A stretch of 64,000 nt of DNA from Barrientosiimonas humi (GCF_006716095.1 NZ_VFOK01000001.1:2077375-2141374), one strand, 5' to 3'. Shown: positions 51,866 to 61,005, counted from the stretch's first letter. Notes: a model not told the origin generated them from the sequence alone. Translations and numbers: made by a program.

Positions 51866-52017
51866 CAGATCGTGCGACGACGTACGAAATGCAGACGCCC
51901 GCCCCGGCACCCCGGCGACGCCTCGCTCAGATCGTGCACCAACGTACGAAATGCAGACGCCCGCCCCGGAATCCCGGCGACGCCTCGCGCAGATCGTGCA
52001 CCAACGCACGAAATGCA
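51866..52017. repeat. Hairpin repeat family D, three copies
   Basis: Copies start at 51866, 51928 and 51990 (period 62) and read CAGATCGTGC-(GACGAC/ACCAAC)-G(T/C)ACGAAATGC. They share unit and period with 38510-38598, 13 kb away. They fill the gap between the converging coxG and deoR-like genes. Confidence 0.85.
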
Positions 52018-52061
52018 GACGCCCGCCCCGGAGGCACCCAGCGGCCGACGTACGCCCGGGC

Positions 52062-52880
52062 TCAGACCAGCGTGACCTCGACACCGAGCTCGCGGATGCG
52101 CTCGACCTCCTCGGGGTCGGCCGTGTCGTCGGTGATGAGCTCGTGCACGTCGACCGTGGGGCAGATGCGGGCCAGGCTGCGACGGCCGACCTTGGCACCC
52201 GCGCCGACCACCACCACCCGCTCGGCCGCGCGCACCATCTCGGCGTTGATCGACGCCTCGCCGAGGTGCCGACAGGACACCCCCGCCTGCGCCGAGACCG
52301 CGTCGACACCGAGGAAGAGCCGCTCGACGAGCAGGTCGCGCAGGACCATCGAGGCGTACGGGCCGTGCAGCTCGTACGACTCCGGCCGGGCCTCCCCGCC
52401 GATGCAGATCGTGCGGATGTAGGGCCGCAGCACCAGCTCGGTCGCGATGTTCAGCGCGTTGGTCACCGTGGTGACCCCGCCCTCCTGCAGCTCCGCGCGC
52501 TGCGCCACGTGTCGCGCGACGGCGCTCGTGGTCGTGCCGCCGTTGAAGCCGATGACCGAGCCCGGGGTCACCGACGCGGCGGCCGCCCGGGCGATGCGCT
52601 CGCGCGGGTCGTCCTCGGCGAGGCGGTATCGCGCGGGCAGCTCGTAGGCCACCGAGGTCGCGACCACTCCCCCGTGCGTGCGGGTGGCCAGCTGCCGCGC
52701 CGCGAGCTCGCGGAAGTCACGCCGCACGGTCGCCGCGGACACGCCCAGCAGCTCCGAACCCTCCTTGACCGACAGCCGCTGCCGCACGGCGAGCACGTCG
52801 AGCAGCTGGCGCCAGCGGGTCTGCTGGTCGGGCTCGCTCGGGCCGGGCACGCCGGGTGCGTCGGGCTGGGCCGGGGTCAT
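52062..52880 (-). CDS. DeoR-family transcriptional regulator
   Basis: 272 residues; ATG 52880 overlaps the DUF5107 stop (ATGA). The N-terminal DeoR helix-turn-helix is RQLLDVLAVRQRLSVKEGSELLGVSAATVRRDF (in short, LSVKEGSELLGVSAATVRRD), and the C-terminal sugar-phosphate sensor domain has VIGFNGGTTTSAVARHV and LFLGVDAVSAQAGVSC. It is encoded with DUF5107 and should control the divergent sugar ABC genes through the inverted repeat at 54874. Confidence 0.9.
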   Translation of the reverse strand: MTPAQPDAPGVPGPSEPDQQTRWRQLLDVLAVRQRLSVKEGSELLGVSAATVRRDFRELAARQLATRTHGGVVATSVAYELPARYRLAEDDPRERIARAAAASVTPGSVIGFNGGTTTSAVARHVAQRAELQEGGVTTVTNALNIATELVLRPYIRTICIGGEARPESYELHGPYASMVLRDLLVERLFLGVDAVSAQAGVSCRHLGEASINAEMVRAAERVVVVGAGAKVGRRSLARICPTVDVHELITDDTADPEEVERIRELGVEVTLV

Positions 52881-54844
52881 GACGCCTCCACGGGGTCGTC
52901 GCGGGACATCCGGAAGTCGAGCCGCTCGGGCACCGCCGTGCCCGGCGAGACCTGCCACCAGAGCTCGGCGGTCGCGTTGTCGCCCTCGGCCAGGTCGGCG
53001 ACCTCGAGGTCGTCGAGCACGGCGCGGGCCCGGTCGGTGGCGCCGAGCCCGGCGAGCGCGGTGGCGAGGAGCAGTCGCGTACGTCCGTGCCGGCGGATCT
53101 CGTCGGGCAGCGCGGCCTCCACGTCGAGCACGCGCGTGAAACGGCCTGCGGCCACGAGCTTCTCGAGCCGCTCGGTGACGAGTCTGCGCTCGTGCGGCGC
53201 CAGCTCGAAGGCGCGCCGCAGGAGGTCGTCGGCCTCGTCGACGTCGTCGCTGAGCAGGGCCAGCCCGCGCAGCGCGACGGCGCTCGGCGTCACCGCGAGG
53301 CTGCGGCGATAGCCGTCACGAGCGCGCTCGGCGTCGCCGTCGAGGTGCGCGTGCACCGCCTCGGCGAACAGCGGCCACCAGCCGGCGTCGGGCCGCCCGG
53401 CCAGCGCCGAGACGGCCGACCGCCACCGGTTCGACACCCCCGGCAGCGGCGGGCGCAGGGGGTCGGCGTCGACCGGCTCCCCGGCCGCGAGCGGCAGCAG
53501 CGTCGCGCTGCCGTCGTCACCGGCACCGCGCGCGCCGGAGGCGGCTGCCGGGAACGGCATCCCGACCGGCGCCGAGGACCCGCGGAGCGTGAGCTCCGTT
53601 CTCCCCCAACCGGATCCGACGTGCAACGACTCACCGGGCTCGGCCTCGGCGACCTCGCGCAGCCACGTCGCGTGCAGCTGCTCGAGGCGCTCCGGAGAAG
53701 CCTGCTCGTGCACCGCGGCGCGGACCGCCTCGCTCGCCGCGGCATAGTCGCCGGCCACCACCTCGGGCGGCAGGTCGACCCCCGTGAAGCACTCGGTCCA
53801 GCTGATGCTGCCGCCGCCCGGCAGCAGGTCGTGCTCGAGCTGGGTGGCGCACACGCCGGCCTGGATCTCGGCGTAGCGACCGGCGTCGCCCCCGAGGTGG
53901 CGCTGCCAGCGCCGGCCGCCGGGCCCGCGCCCCCACAGGAACAGCTTGCGACCGCGCAGCGCGGCGGTGGAGGTCTGGGCGAACCCGCGCCCGTCGGGCT
54001 CGAACGCGGTGACGATCCGGCCGACCTGGTCCTCGACCTCGAAGAAGTAGTCGGCGGCGAAGTGCGACGCCGCCGGCCGGCTCACGTCGGTGTCGCCGAG
54101 GTCGCCGCCCGGCTGCGGCACCGGCACCTGGCTGAGCACCCCGCGGTAGTCGGTGCGCCAGGCGTGCGTGGCCGGCACCAGCACCCGGGTGCCGTCGGTC
54201 TCGGGCACGGCGATGTTGGTCCACCAGTACAGCGGCTTGTCCTCCGGGTCGAGGTTGACCAGCCGGGTCGCGGCCATCAGCCGCGGCCCGTCGAGCCACA
54301 GGTCGACCGAGAACGGGACGTCGCGGGTGCGCTCCCAGTCCCACAGCCGTACGCCCTCGCCGGACCCGTCCGGCGCCGGCACCACCGCCGCGTGCATCGG
54401 CTCGGTGGTCAGCGTGGTGTGCCCGAACGACCCGAAGTTCCACTCGATCCCGCCGGCGAACCAGGCGTCGGACAGGCCGAACGCGGCGAACCGCAGCTGG
54501 TCGGGGACGTACAGCAGCTCACGGCCGCGGGTCAGATCCACGAACGACCAGACGCGGCCGCCGAGCGTCGGCAGGATGGTGACCCGCGCCTGGTCGTTGG
54601 CCAGCACGACGCCCGGGAGGCGCAGCGGGTGCGCCCCGCGGTCGTAGTCGCTGCGCAGCCCGTAGGGCAGCGGGGTGGCGAGCCGGCCGCGCGCCACGCG
54701 CTCGCGCATCTGCGGCGGGGCGGCGGCGTCGACCTGCGGGAACGGCCGCGGCCGCACCGGCGCGTAGGCCGGCAACCGGCTCGGCGGGCCGAGCTGGGCG
54801 CCGGTGAGGCCGACTGTCGTGGCGCGCGCCGAAGCCTCCGTCAT
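52877..54844 (-). CDS. DUF5107 protein with TPR-like C-terminus
   Basis: 655 residues from ATG 54844. The N-terminal 330 residues contain VTILPTLGGRVWSFVDLTRGRELLYV, FAGGIEWNFGSFGHT and VRLWDWERTRDVPFSVDLWL (short stretches) of the DUF5107 family, which has a galactose-mutarotase-like look. The C-terminal 180 residues (WWPLFAEAVHAHLDGDAERARDGYRRSL, LLRRAFELAPHERRLVTERLEKLV) form TPR-like helical repeats. Biochemical role unsettled. Divergent to an NgcE-like importer and coupled to a DeoR regulator, so probably sugar metabolism in the cytoplasm. Confidence 0.85.
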   Translation of the reverse strand: MTEASARATTVGLTGAQLGPPSRLPAYAPVRPRPFPQVDAAAPPQMRERVARGRLATPLPYGLRSDYDRGAHPLRLPGVVLANDQARVTILPTLGGRVWSFVDLTRGRELLYVPDQLRFAAFGLSDAWFAGGIEWNFGSFGHTTLTTEPMHAAVVPAPDGSGEGVRLWDWERTRDVPFSVDLWLDGPRLMAATRLVNLDPEDKPLYWWTNIAVPETDGTRVLVPATHAWRTDYRGVLSQVPVPQPGGDLGDTDVSRPAASHFAADYFFEVEDQVGRIVTAFEPDGRGFAQTSTAALRGRKLFLWGRGPGGRRWQRHLGGDAGRYAEIQAGVCATQLEHDLLPGGGSISWTECFTGVDLPPEVVAGDYAAASEAVRAAVHEQASPERLEQLHATWLREVAEAEPGESLHVGSGWGRTELTLRGSSAPVGMPFPAAASGARGAGDDGSATLLPLAAGEPVDADPLRPPLPGVSNRWRSAVSALAGRPDAGWWPLFAEAVHAHLDGDAERARDGYRRSLAVTPSAVALRGLALLSDDVDEADDLLRRAFELAPHERRLVTERLEKLVAAGRFTRVLDVEAALPDEIRRHGRTRLLLATALAGLGATDRARAVLDDLEVADLAEGDNATAELWWQVSPGTAVPERLDFRMSRDDPVEAS

Positions 54845-54873
54845 GTCACGAAACCTGATCGTTTCTGCGCGTT

Positions 54874-54892
54874 TTGTCAATGTCGTTGACAA
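54874..54892. promoter_or_regulatory. Inverted-repeat operator between DUF5107 and the sugar ABC operon
   Basis: TTGTCAA-TGTCG-TTGACAA is a perfect 7-bp inverted repeat with a 5-bp spacer. TTGACA occurs on both strands inside it and could be the -35 box of both divergent promoters, so a bound repressor would block both. The DeoR protein at 52062 is the likely ligand. Confidence 0.68.
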
Positions 54893-54925
54893 CTTCGATC
54901 ACCCTAATCAGCATGGGTTCACCCC

Positions 54926-54941
54926 TGTGAGTTGGATCACA
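54926..54941. promoter_or_regulatory. Perfect CRP/GlxR-type site
   Basis: TGTGA-GTTGGA-TCACA matches the full CRP consensus TGTGA-N6-TCACA, 58 bases before the binding-protein start. It suggests cAMP-linked control of the sugar importer. Confidence 0.75.
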
Positions 54942-54998
54942 GCAGCCCCGTCCCGGGGCCTCGTGACTCACCCGGGCGCACGAGACGAGGAGACCTCG

Positions 54999-56423
54999 AT
55001 GACCGTTCCTGGCAAGCACACCGACCGGCGCACCGTCCTGCGGCTGGCCCTGGCGACGGGTGTCGCGGTGCCCGCGACCGGGGCGCTCGCCTCGTGCGCC
55101 ACCAGCGGAGGCGGCGAGGACGCGTCGTCCTCGCCGGCCCCGGGCGCCAGCGGCTCGGCCGACGCGAAGAACCCCTTCGGCATCGCCAAGGGCGCGACCG
55201 GCGAGGCGGTGATCTTCAACGGCGGCTACGGCTTCGACTACGTCACGTTCGCGGCGAACATCTTCAACCGCACCCACTCCGGCAAGTTCGGGGTCAAGCC
55301 CTCGACGCAGATCGCCCAGCAGCTGCAGCCGCGCTTCGTCGGCGGCAACCCGCCCGACCTGATCGACAACTCCGGCGCCAACTCGATCGGCCTGAACACC
55401 ATCGTCGACCAGCTCGAGGACCTCTCCGACGTGTTCGAGGCCAACAACCTCGAGGGCACCAAGATCAAGGACACCCTCTACCCCGGGGTCGAGGCGCCCG
55501 GCACGGTCGGCGACAAGTTCGCCGCGATCAACTACGTCCAGACCATCTATGCGCTGTGGTACTCCGCGAGCCTCTTCGAGGCCAACGGGTGGACTCCCCC
55601 GAAGACCTGGGAGGAGGCGTACGAGCTCGGCGGCAAGGCCAAGTCGAAGGGCAAGTTCCTGTTCCTGTGGGGCAAGGAGGCCGCGACCTACTACCAGACC
55701 CTCGTCATCGGCTCGGCCATCAAGGAGGGCGGCGACGAGGTGCGCCTGGCGATGGACAACCTCAAGGAGGGCTGCTGGTCGCTGCCCGCCGTGCAGGGCG
55801 CCATCAAGGGCCTGGAGAAGATCGTCAAGGCCGGCTACGTCAAGCCCGGCGGCGGCGGCACCGCGTTCACCGCCGCGCAGGCGCAGTGGAGCCAGAACCA
55901 GGACGCCCTGCTCTACCCCTCGGGCTCGTGGATCGAGAACGAGATGAAGAAGCAGACCAAGGCCGACTTCAAGATGACCGGCTTCCCGGAGCTGACCGTG
56001 TCGAGCAGCCCGAAGATGCCCTACGAGACCTTGCACGCCGCGGCCGGCGAGCCGTTCATCGTGCCGAGCCAGGGCAAGAACAAGGCGGCCGGCAAGGAGC
56101 TGCTGCGCATCATGCTGTCCAAGGAGGCGGCGACCAACTTCGCCAAGACCCGCCTCGCGCCCACCATCGTCAAGGGCACCGTCCCCGACGACGGGTTCGG
56201 CTCGACCGCGCTGCAGTCGCAGACCAAGATGCTCACGGCCGCCGGCGACAACGTCTTCACCTGGAACTTCGTCGACCTCTACGGCACCAACCAGGACATG
56301 TTGGTCCCGTGGAACGCCTTCCTGTCCGGGCAGATCGATGCCGCCGCGCTCACCAAGCAGCTGCAGGGCATCACCGACAAGGTCCGCAAGGACCCCTCGG
56401 TGAAGAAGGTCGAGGTCAAGTGA
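54999..56423 (+). CDS. Sugar-binding lipoprotein of ABC importer (NgcE-like, N-acetylglucosamine/chitobiose type)
   Basis: 474 residues from ATG 54999. A twin-arginine start (DRRTVLRLALATG) and lipobox ending LASC at about residue 33 mark a Tat-exported lipoprotein. The Ser/Gly linker is followed by a cluster-B binding-protein fold. Segments IAQQLQPRFVGGNPPDLIDNSGA and YYQTLVIGSAI (short) resemble NgcE of the Streptomyces N-acetylglucosamine/diacetylchitobiose importer; that substrate is an inference. Two permease genes follow; the ATPase is not encoded here and is probably a shared MsiK-type protein. Confidence 0.78.
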   Translation: MTVPGKHTDRRTVLRLALATGVAVPATGALASCATSGGGEDASSSPAPGASGSADAKNPFGIAKGATGEAVIFNGGYGFDYVTFAANIFNRTHSGKFGVKPSTQIAQQLQPRFVGGNPPDLIDNSGANSIGLNTIVDQLEDLSDVFEANNLEGTKIKDTLYPGVEAPGTVGDKFAAINYVQTIYALWYSASLFEANGWTPPKTWEEAYELGGKAKSKGKFLFLWGKEAATYYQTLVIGSAIKEGGDEVRLAMDNLKEGCWSLPAVQGAIKGLEKIVKAGYVKPGGGGTAFTAAQAQWSQNQDALLYPSGSWIENEMKKQTKADFKMTGFPELTVSSSPKMPYETLHAAAGEPFIVPSQGKNKAAGKELLRIMLSKEAATNFAKTRLAPTIVKGTVPDDGFGSTALQSQTKMLTAAGDNVFTWNFVDLYGTNQDMLVPWNAFLSGQIDAAALTKQLQGITDKVRKDPSVKKVEVK

Positions 56424-56499
56424 CGTCGCGCGCCCGGTCGCGCTCCCCCGAGCCGGCCGGGCGCCGCCGTCCCCGCAACTCCCGAGGGGGCAACCACAC

Positions 56500-57486
56500 A
56501 TGAGCGGTGCGCTCGTCCCGCCGCCACAGGCCACCGGCAAGGCGATGGGTCGCCCCGGCCGCACCCGGATGAAGCCCGGCCGGCTCGGCTTCGTCCTGGT
56601 GACGCTCGGCATCCCGCTGCTGTTCTACGTCGGTCTCGTCGTCTGGCCGTTCATCCAGGCGTTCGGCTACTCGCTGACCGACTGGCAGGGATTCTCGCCG
56701 GAGTTCCGGTTCATCGGGCTCGACAACTACGTCGCGCTGTGGAACGACGAGACCTTCCGAAAAGCGTTCCGCAACAACGTGATCCTGGCGATCGTGGTCC
56801 CGCTCGTCACGATCGTGCTGTCGCTGGCGCTGGCCACGATGCTCACCGTCGGCGGCTCCAGCTCGGGCTCGGTGCGCGGGCTCAACCGGTCCTCGTTCTA
56901 CCGCGTGGTGTCGTTCTTCCCCTACACGATCCCCGCCATCGTCATCGGCCTCATCTGGGCGCAGAACTTCGACCCGTCCAACGGCCTGATCAACGCCTTC
57001 CTGACCACGATCGGCCTCGACGGGTTCGAGTCGTACGCCTGGCTCGGCGAGGTGCGCTCGGCCATGCCTGCGTCGATGTTCGTGATCATCTGGGGCTTCG
57101 TCGGGTTCTACACGGTGCTGTTCGTCGCGGCCATCAAGGGCATCCCGTCCGAGCTGTACGACGCCGCTCGCGTCGACGGCGCCGGCCGGTTCCGGATGAC
57201 CACCACGGTCACCCTGCCGATGATCCGCGAGACCATGCAGACGGCGTACATCTATCTGGGGGTCCTGGCCCTCGACGCGTTCGTCTACATGCAGGCGCTC
57301 AACCCCAGCGGCGGCCCGCAGAACTCCACCCTCGTCATGCCGCAGGTGCTGTTCAACACCGCGTTCAAGAAGGGCCAGTTCGGCATGGCGAGCGCGATGG
57401 GCGTGGTCCTCGCGGTCACGACGCTGCTGTTCGCGGCGCTGGTGTTCCTCGCGTTCCGCCTGATCCGTGGGAGGTCCGACCGATGA
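56500..57486 (+). CDS. ABC sugar transporter permease, MalF-type (NgcF-like)
   Basis: 328 residues from ATG 56500. Six membrane spans after a basic N-terminus (TRMKPGRLGFVLVTLGIPLLFYVGLVVW). The EAA loop that docks the ATPase is ELYDAARVDGAGRFRMTTTVTLP. It overlaps the next permease by 4 nt (ATGA). It forms the membrane channel with that partner for the lipoprotein encoded upstream. Confidence 0.9.
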   Translation: MSGALVPPPQATGKAMGRPGRTRMKPGRLGFVLVTLGIPLLFYVGLVVWPFIQAFGYSLTDWQGFSPEFRFIGLDNYVALWNDETFRKAFRNNVILAIVVPLVTIVLSLALATMLTVGGSSSGSVRGLNRSSFYRVVSFFPYTIPAIVIGLIWAQNFDPSNGLINAFLTTIGLDGFESYAWLGEVRSAMPASMFVIIWGFVGFYTVLFVAAIKGIPSELYDAARVDGAGRFRMTTTVTLPMIRETMQTAYIYLGVLALDAFVYMQALNPSGGPQNSTLVMPQVLFNTAFKKGQFGMASAMGVVLAVTTLLFAALVFLAFRLIRGRSDR

Positions 57487-58388
57487 GCCTGACCACCGAC
57501 CGGCAGACCGGTTGGCCCGTCACCGAGGAGCAGCCGCCGAAGCGGCGGCAGGGCCCGAGCGGCAGCGACCGCGCCGTGACGATCACCTCGCACGTGATCC
57601 TCGCGCTGTGGTCGGCCATCGTCATCCTGCCGATGCTGTGGGTCTTCCTGTCCTCGTGGAAGACCACGAGCGAGATCTTCGAGTCGCCGCTGTCGCTGCC
57701 GAGCACGCTGTCGTTCGACAACTACGTCTCCGCCTGGAACGACTCCAACGTCGGTCGCTACATGCTCAACTCGGTGATCGTGGTCAGCTGCGCGCTGGTG
57801 CTCGTCATGATCCTGGGCTCGATGGCGGCGTACTCGCTGGCCCGGTTCGACTTCCCCGGCAACCGGTTCATCTACTACCTGATCCTCGCCGGCAACACGT
57901 TCCCGATCTTCCTCGCGATCGTGCCGCTGTTCTTCGTGCTGCGGAACATGGGGCTACTCAACACCCTCCCCGGGCTGATCCTCGCCTACGTCGCGTTCGC
58001 CTTCCCGTTCACCGTGTTCTTCCTCTACCCCTTCTTCAAGGGACTGCCGCACGAGATCTCCGAGGCGGCCGAGATGGACGGCGCCGGCGAGTGGCGCACC
58101 TTCTTCCAGGTCATGCTGCCGATGGCGCGGCCGGGCATCGCCGCCGTCGCGATCTTCAACTTCCTCGGCCTGTGGAACCAGTTCCTGCTGCCCGTCGCGC
58201 TCAACACCAACGAGCGCAACTACGTGCTCTCCCAGGGCATGGCCGGGTTCGCCTCGTCCGCGGGCTACGCCGTCAACTTCGGTGCGCTGTTCGCGGCCGT
58301 CGTCATCACCGTGGTGCCCGTGCTCGTCGTGTACGTCATCTTCCAGCGACAGCTGCAGGGCTCGCTCTCCCAGGGGATGCTGAAGTAG
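57483..58388 (+). CDS. ABC sugar transporter permease, MalG-type (NgcG-like)
   Basis: 301 residues from ATG 57483. Six spans, beginning HVILALWSAIVILPMLWVFL. The EAA loop is EISEAAEMDGAGEWRTFFQVMLP. It ends with the typical VVYVIFQRQLQGSLSQGMLK. Last gene of the importer operon; the repeat array at 58402 follows directly. Confidence 0.9.
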   Translation: MSLTTDRQTGWPVTEEQPPKRRQGPSGSDRAVTITSHVILALWSAIVILPMLWVFLSSWKTTSEIFESPLSLPSTLSFDNYVSAWNDSNVGRYMLNSVIVVSCALVLVMILGSMAAYSLARFDFPGNRFIYYLILAGNTFPIFLAIVPLFFVLRNMGLLNTLPGLILAYVAFAFPFTVFFLYPFFKGLPHEISEAAEMDGAGEWRTFFQVMLPMARPGIAAVAIFNFLGLWNQFLLPVALNTNERNYVLSQGMAGFASSAGYAVNFGALFAAVVITVVPVLVVYVIFQRQLQGSLSQGMLK

Positions 58389-58401
58389 CCGCGCGCATCA
58401 T

Positions 58402-58590
58402 GCCGGTCGAGTAGCCGCGAGGCCCACCGAGCCGGTCGAGTAGCCGCGAGGCCAACCAAGCCGGTCGAGTAGCCGCGAGGCCAACCAAGCCGGTCGAGTA
58501 AGCCGCGAGACCCACCAAGCCGGTCGAGTAACCGCGAGGCCCACCAAGCCGGTCGAGTAGCCGCGAGGAACGAGCGGCGTATCGAGACCC
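58402..58590. repeat. Five 29-30 bp tandem repeats plus shared 30-bp terminal segment
   Basis: Units GCCGGTCGAGTAGCCGCGAG plus a variable 9-base end start at 58402, 58431, 58460, 58489, 58519 and 58548, the last running into CGAGGAACGAGCGG(C)GTATCGAGACC. That end segment is the complement, with one mismatch, of the edge of the array at 16494. The array lies between converging genes and has no unique spacers. Confidence 0.88.
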
Positions 58591-58595
58591 CGCCC

Positions 58596-59528
58596 TCACC
58601 ACCACTGGTGGAAGTGGTGCACCGGCCCGGAGCCGTGACCGATCTGCAGGTCGCGCCCGGCCTCGAGCCCTGCCGTGAGGTAGGCGCGCGCGTCGGTGAC
58701 CGCCCGCACCCAGTCGCCGTCGCGCTGCGGCAGCAGCGCCGCGATCGAGGCCGAGAGCGTGCACCCGGTGCCGTGCGTGTGCGGGGTGTCGACCCGCGGC
58801 TGGCGCAGCACGTGCTGCCCGTCGGAATCGGCGTAGACGTCGACCGCCTCCGGACCCGACCCGTGACCGCCCTTCACCAGCACCCGCGGGATGCCGAGCT
58901 CGAGCAGCGAATCCGCCTGTCGCTGCTGGTCTTCCAGCGACTCGGCGACCTCGGCGCCGAGCAGGACCGCCGCCTCGTGCAGGTTCGGGGTGACCAGGTC
59001 GGTGTGCGGTGCCAGACGGCGTACGGCATCGACCGCGTCGTCGTCGAGCAGCCGGCTCCCGCTCGTGGACACCATGACCGGGTCGAGCACGACCGGGCAG
59101 TCGAGCAGGTCGTCGACCGCCGCCGTCACGGCCTCGACGATCGGCGCGCTGGCCAGCATCCCGATCTTGGCGGCGTCCAGCCGCACGTCGTCGACGAGCG
59201 TCGCGACCTGCTCGCGCACGAACTCCGGCGGCACCGGGTGCACGCCCGTCACGCCCTGGGTGCTCTGCGCCGTGAGCGCGGTCAGCACCGCGCAGCCGTA
59301 GGCGCCCAGCGCGCTGAACGACTTCAGGTCGGCCTGGATCCCGGCGCCGCCCGACGGGTCGCTCCCCGCGATCGTCAGCGCGACCGGTGGACGCGAACCA
59401 CCCTCGCCCGCACCCTGCGCTGCGCGCTCCTCGCCGCTCATACCTTCTGTCGCGCTCGGTCGCACTCCGCTCCGGGCGCGTGCTCGTCCCTCGCCCGCAC
59501 CCTGCGCTGCGGGCTCCTCGCCGCTCAT
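58596..59528 (-). CDS. thiD: Hydroxymethylpyrimidine(-phosphate) kinase ThiD
   Basis: 310 residues from ATG 59528, overlapping thiE (ATGA). Phosphorylates the pyrimidine half of thiamine. Core from about residue 47: ALTIAGSDPSGGAGIQADLK, VLDPVMVSTSGSRLL, VLVKGGHG and the anion-hole THGTGCTLSASIA are intact. The first 45 residues are unusual: MSGEE-(P/R)-AAQGAGEG occurs twice because a 41-bp stretch is duplicated at 59401 and 59488. The second Met (59441) may therefore be an alternative start giving a normal-length enzyme. Confidence 0.93.
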   Translation of the reverse strand: MSGEEPAAQGAGEGRARARSGVRPSATEGMSGEERAAQGAGEGGSRPPVALTIAGSDPSGGAGIQADLKSFSALGAYGCAVLTALTAQSTQGVTGVHPVPPEFVREQVATLVDDVRLDAAKIGMLASAPIVEAVTAAVDDLLDCPVVLDPVMVSTSGSRLLDDDAVDAVRRLAPHTDLVTPNLHEAAVLLGAEVAESLEDQQRQADSLLELGIPRVLVKGGHGSGPEAVDVYADSDGQHVLRQPRVDTPHTHGTGCTLSASIAALLPQRDGDWVRAVTDARAYLTAGLEAGRDLQIGHGSGPVHHFHQWW

Positions 59529-60175
59529 AGCGCGATCCCTGTCTCCCACGCCGCGCGCAGGCGGGTCGCCTCGCCGCGCGGGTCGAGGCGGCCGCAGATC
59601 GCGCTGACCACCGCGACGCCGGAGATGCCCGACGTGCGCAGCTGCGGGACCTCGTCGACCCCGATCCCCCCGATCGCCACGCTCGGCAGCTCGGTGGCGT
59701 GGGCGATCGTGCGCACCCCCGCGGGCAGCAGCGGCGGCACCGTCACCTGCTTGGTGGCCGTCGGCCAGGCCGGGCCGATGCCGAGGTAGTCGACCTCGCC
59801 CGATTCCGCTGCGGCACGGGCCTGCTCGACGGTCTGCACCGACTGCCCGAGCCACCGGTCGGGGCCGATCAGCTCGCGCGCCTTGACCGGGTCGAGGTCG
59901 TCCTGACCGACGTGCGCCCCCGCCGCGCCGATCTCCTCGACCAGGTGCACCCGGTCGTTGATCAGCAGCGGCACCCCGGTCGGGGCGAGCGCCGCGACCA
60001 GGTCGCGGCCGAGGGCCACGACGTCGGCGTCGGACGCGTCGGGCTCACGCAGCTGCACGAGCGACACTCCCCCGGTCGTCGCCGCCACGACGGTGTCGAC
60101 GAGCCGCCCGCGACCGGTCAGCTCGCTGCTCGTGACCAGATACAGCGACAGGTCCGGGATCCCGCGCCCGCTCAC
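59525..60175 (-). CDS. thiE: Thiamine phosphate synthase ThiE
   Basis: 216 residues from GTG 60175, overlapping the end of thiM (GTGA). Joins the pyrimidine and thiazole halves. [46 protein letters not shown] (in short [16 protein letters not shown]) and [25 protein letters not shown] show the TIM-barrel phosphate and pyrophosphate sites. Complete. Confidence 0.95.
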   Translation of the reverse strand: MSGRGIPDLSLYLVTSSELTGRGRLVDTVVAATTGGVSLVQLREPDASDADVVALGRDLVAALAPTGVPLLINDRVHLVEEIGAAGAHVGQDDLDPVKARELIGPDRWLGQSVQTVEQARAAAESGEVDYLGIGPAWPTATKQVTVPPLLPAGVRTIAHATELPSVAIGGIGVDEVPQLRTSGISGVAVVSAICGRLDPRGEATRLRAAWETGIAL

Positions 60176-61001
60176 GCCAGCACCACGCGGTCAGCGAGCG
60201 CGTCGGGCTCGAGCGCGCTGAGCTCGTCGAGCAGGTTGACCGCGAACGACCCTGGACCGCTTGCGGATTCGGCTGCGACGTCAGCGGCGACGGTGAGCGT
60301 CGCGGTCGCCGCGACGGCGGCGACGAACGGGTCGTCGGTGACACCGGCGTACGCCGACATCAGCGCACCCAGCGCGCAGCCCACTCCGGTGACCCTGGTC
60401 ATCAGCTCGTTGCCGTGCGCACGCGCACGAGCCGGTCCTCGTGGACGATGTGGTCGACGGCGCCGCTGACCGCGACGACCGGGCCGGACAGCGACAGGCC
60501 GCGCGCGGGCAGGGTCGCCTGCTCCGGGGCGTCGAGCGAGTCGACCCCGCGGCCGCCTCCCCCGCCGGCCACCGCGAGCACCTCGCTGGCGTTGCCGCGG
60601 ACGATGGCGGGCTTCCCCGACGACAGCAGCTCGTGCACCAGCGACGTGCGCCAGCGCAGCGAGCCCACCGCGACCGGGTCGAGCACCCAGGGGGTGCCCG
60701 CCTCGTCGGCGGCCCTGGCCGCCACCTTCATCGCCTCGGCGGTCGACTCGGTCAGCGTGCCGACGTTGATCAGCACCCCGTCGGCGACCGCGGCGAAGTC
60801 GCCGGCCTCGCGCGGGTTGTCCACCATCGCCGGCGCGGCGCCGACGGCGAGCAGCACGTTGGCGGTCCAGCCGGTGACGACGGAGTTGGTGAGGCACTGC
60901 ACGAGCGGAGCCCGCTCGCGCAGCGCGGCGAGCGCCTCGGCGAGGTCGGCTGGGCCGACGTCCGCGCGGGTCGTGGTGGGCTCGGACTGGGTGGTCGACA
61001 T
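60172..61001 (-). pseudogene. thiM: Hydroxyethylthiazole kinase ThiM, frameshifted in this sequence
   Basis: From ATG 61001 the frame reads a ThiM N-terminus ([20 protein letters not shown], then WVLDPVAVG and [14 protein letters not shown]) but stops at 60402 after 199 codons. The missing C-terminus ([20 protein letters not shown], with the GTGC-like anion hole) continues in another frame from about 60424 to the stop at 60172. A single missing base in the alternating GTGCGCGTGCGCAC tract at about 60411-60432 restores one frame of about 276 residues. Either a real inactivating deletion or a sequencing error; thiE and thiD downstream are intact. Confidence 0.85.
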
Positions 61002-61005
61002 CGTT

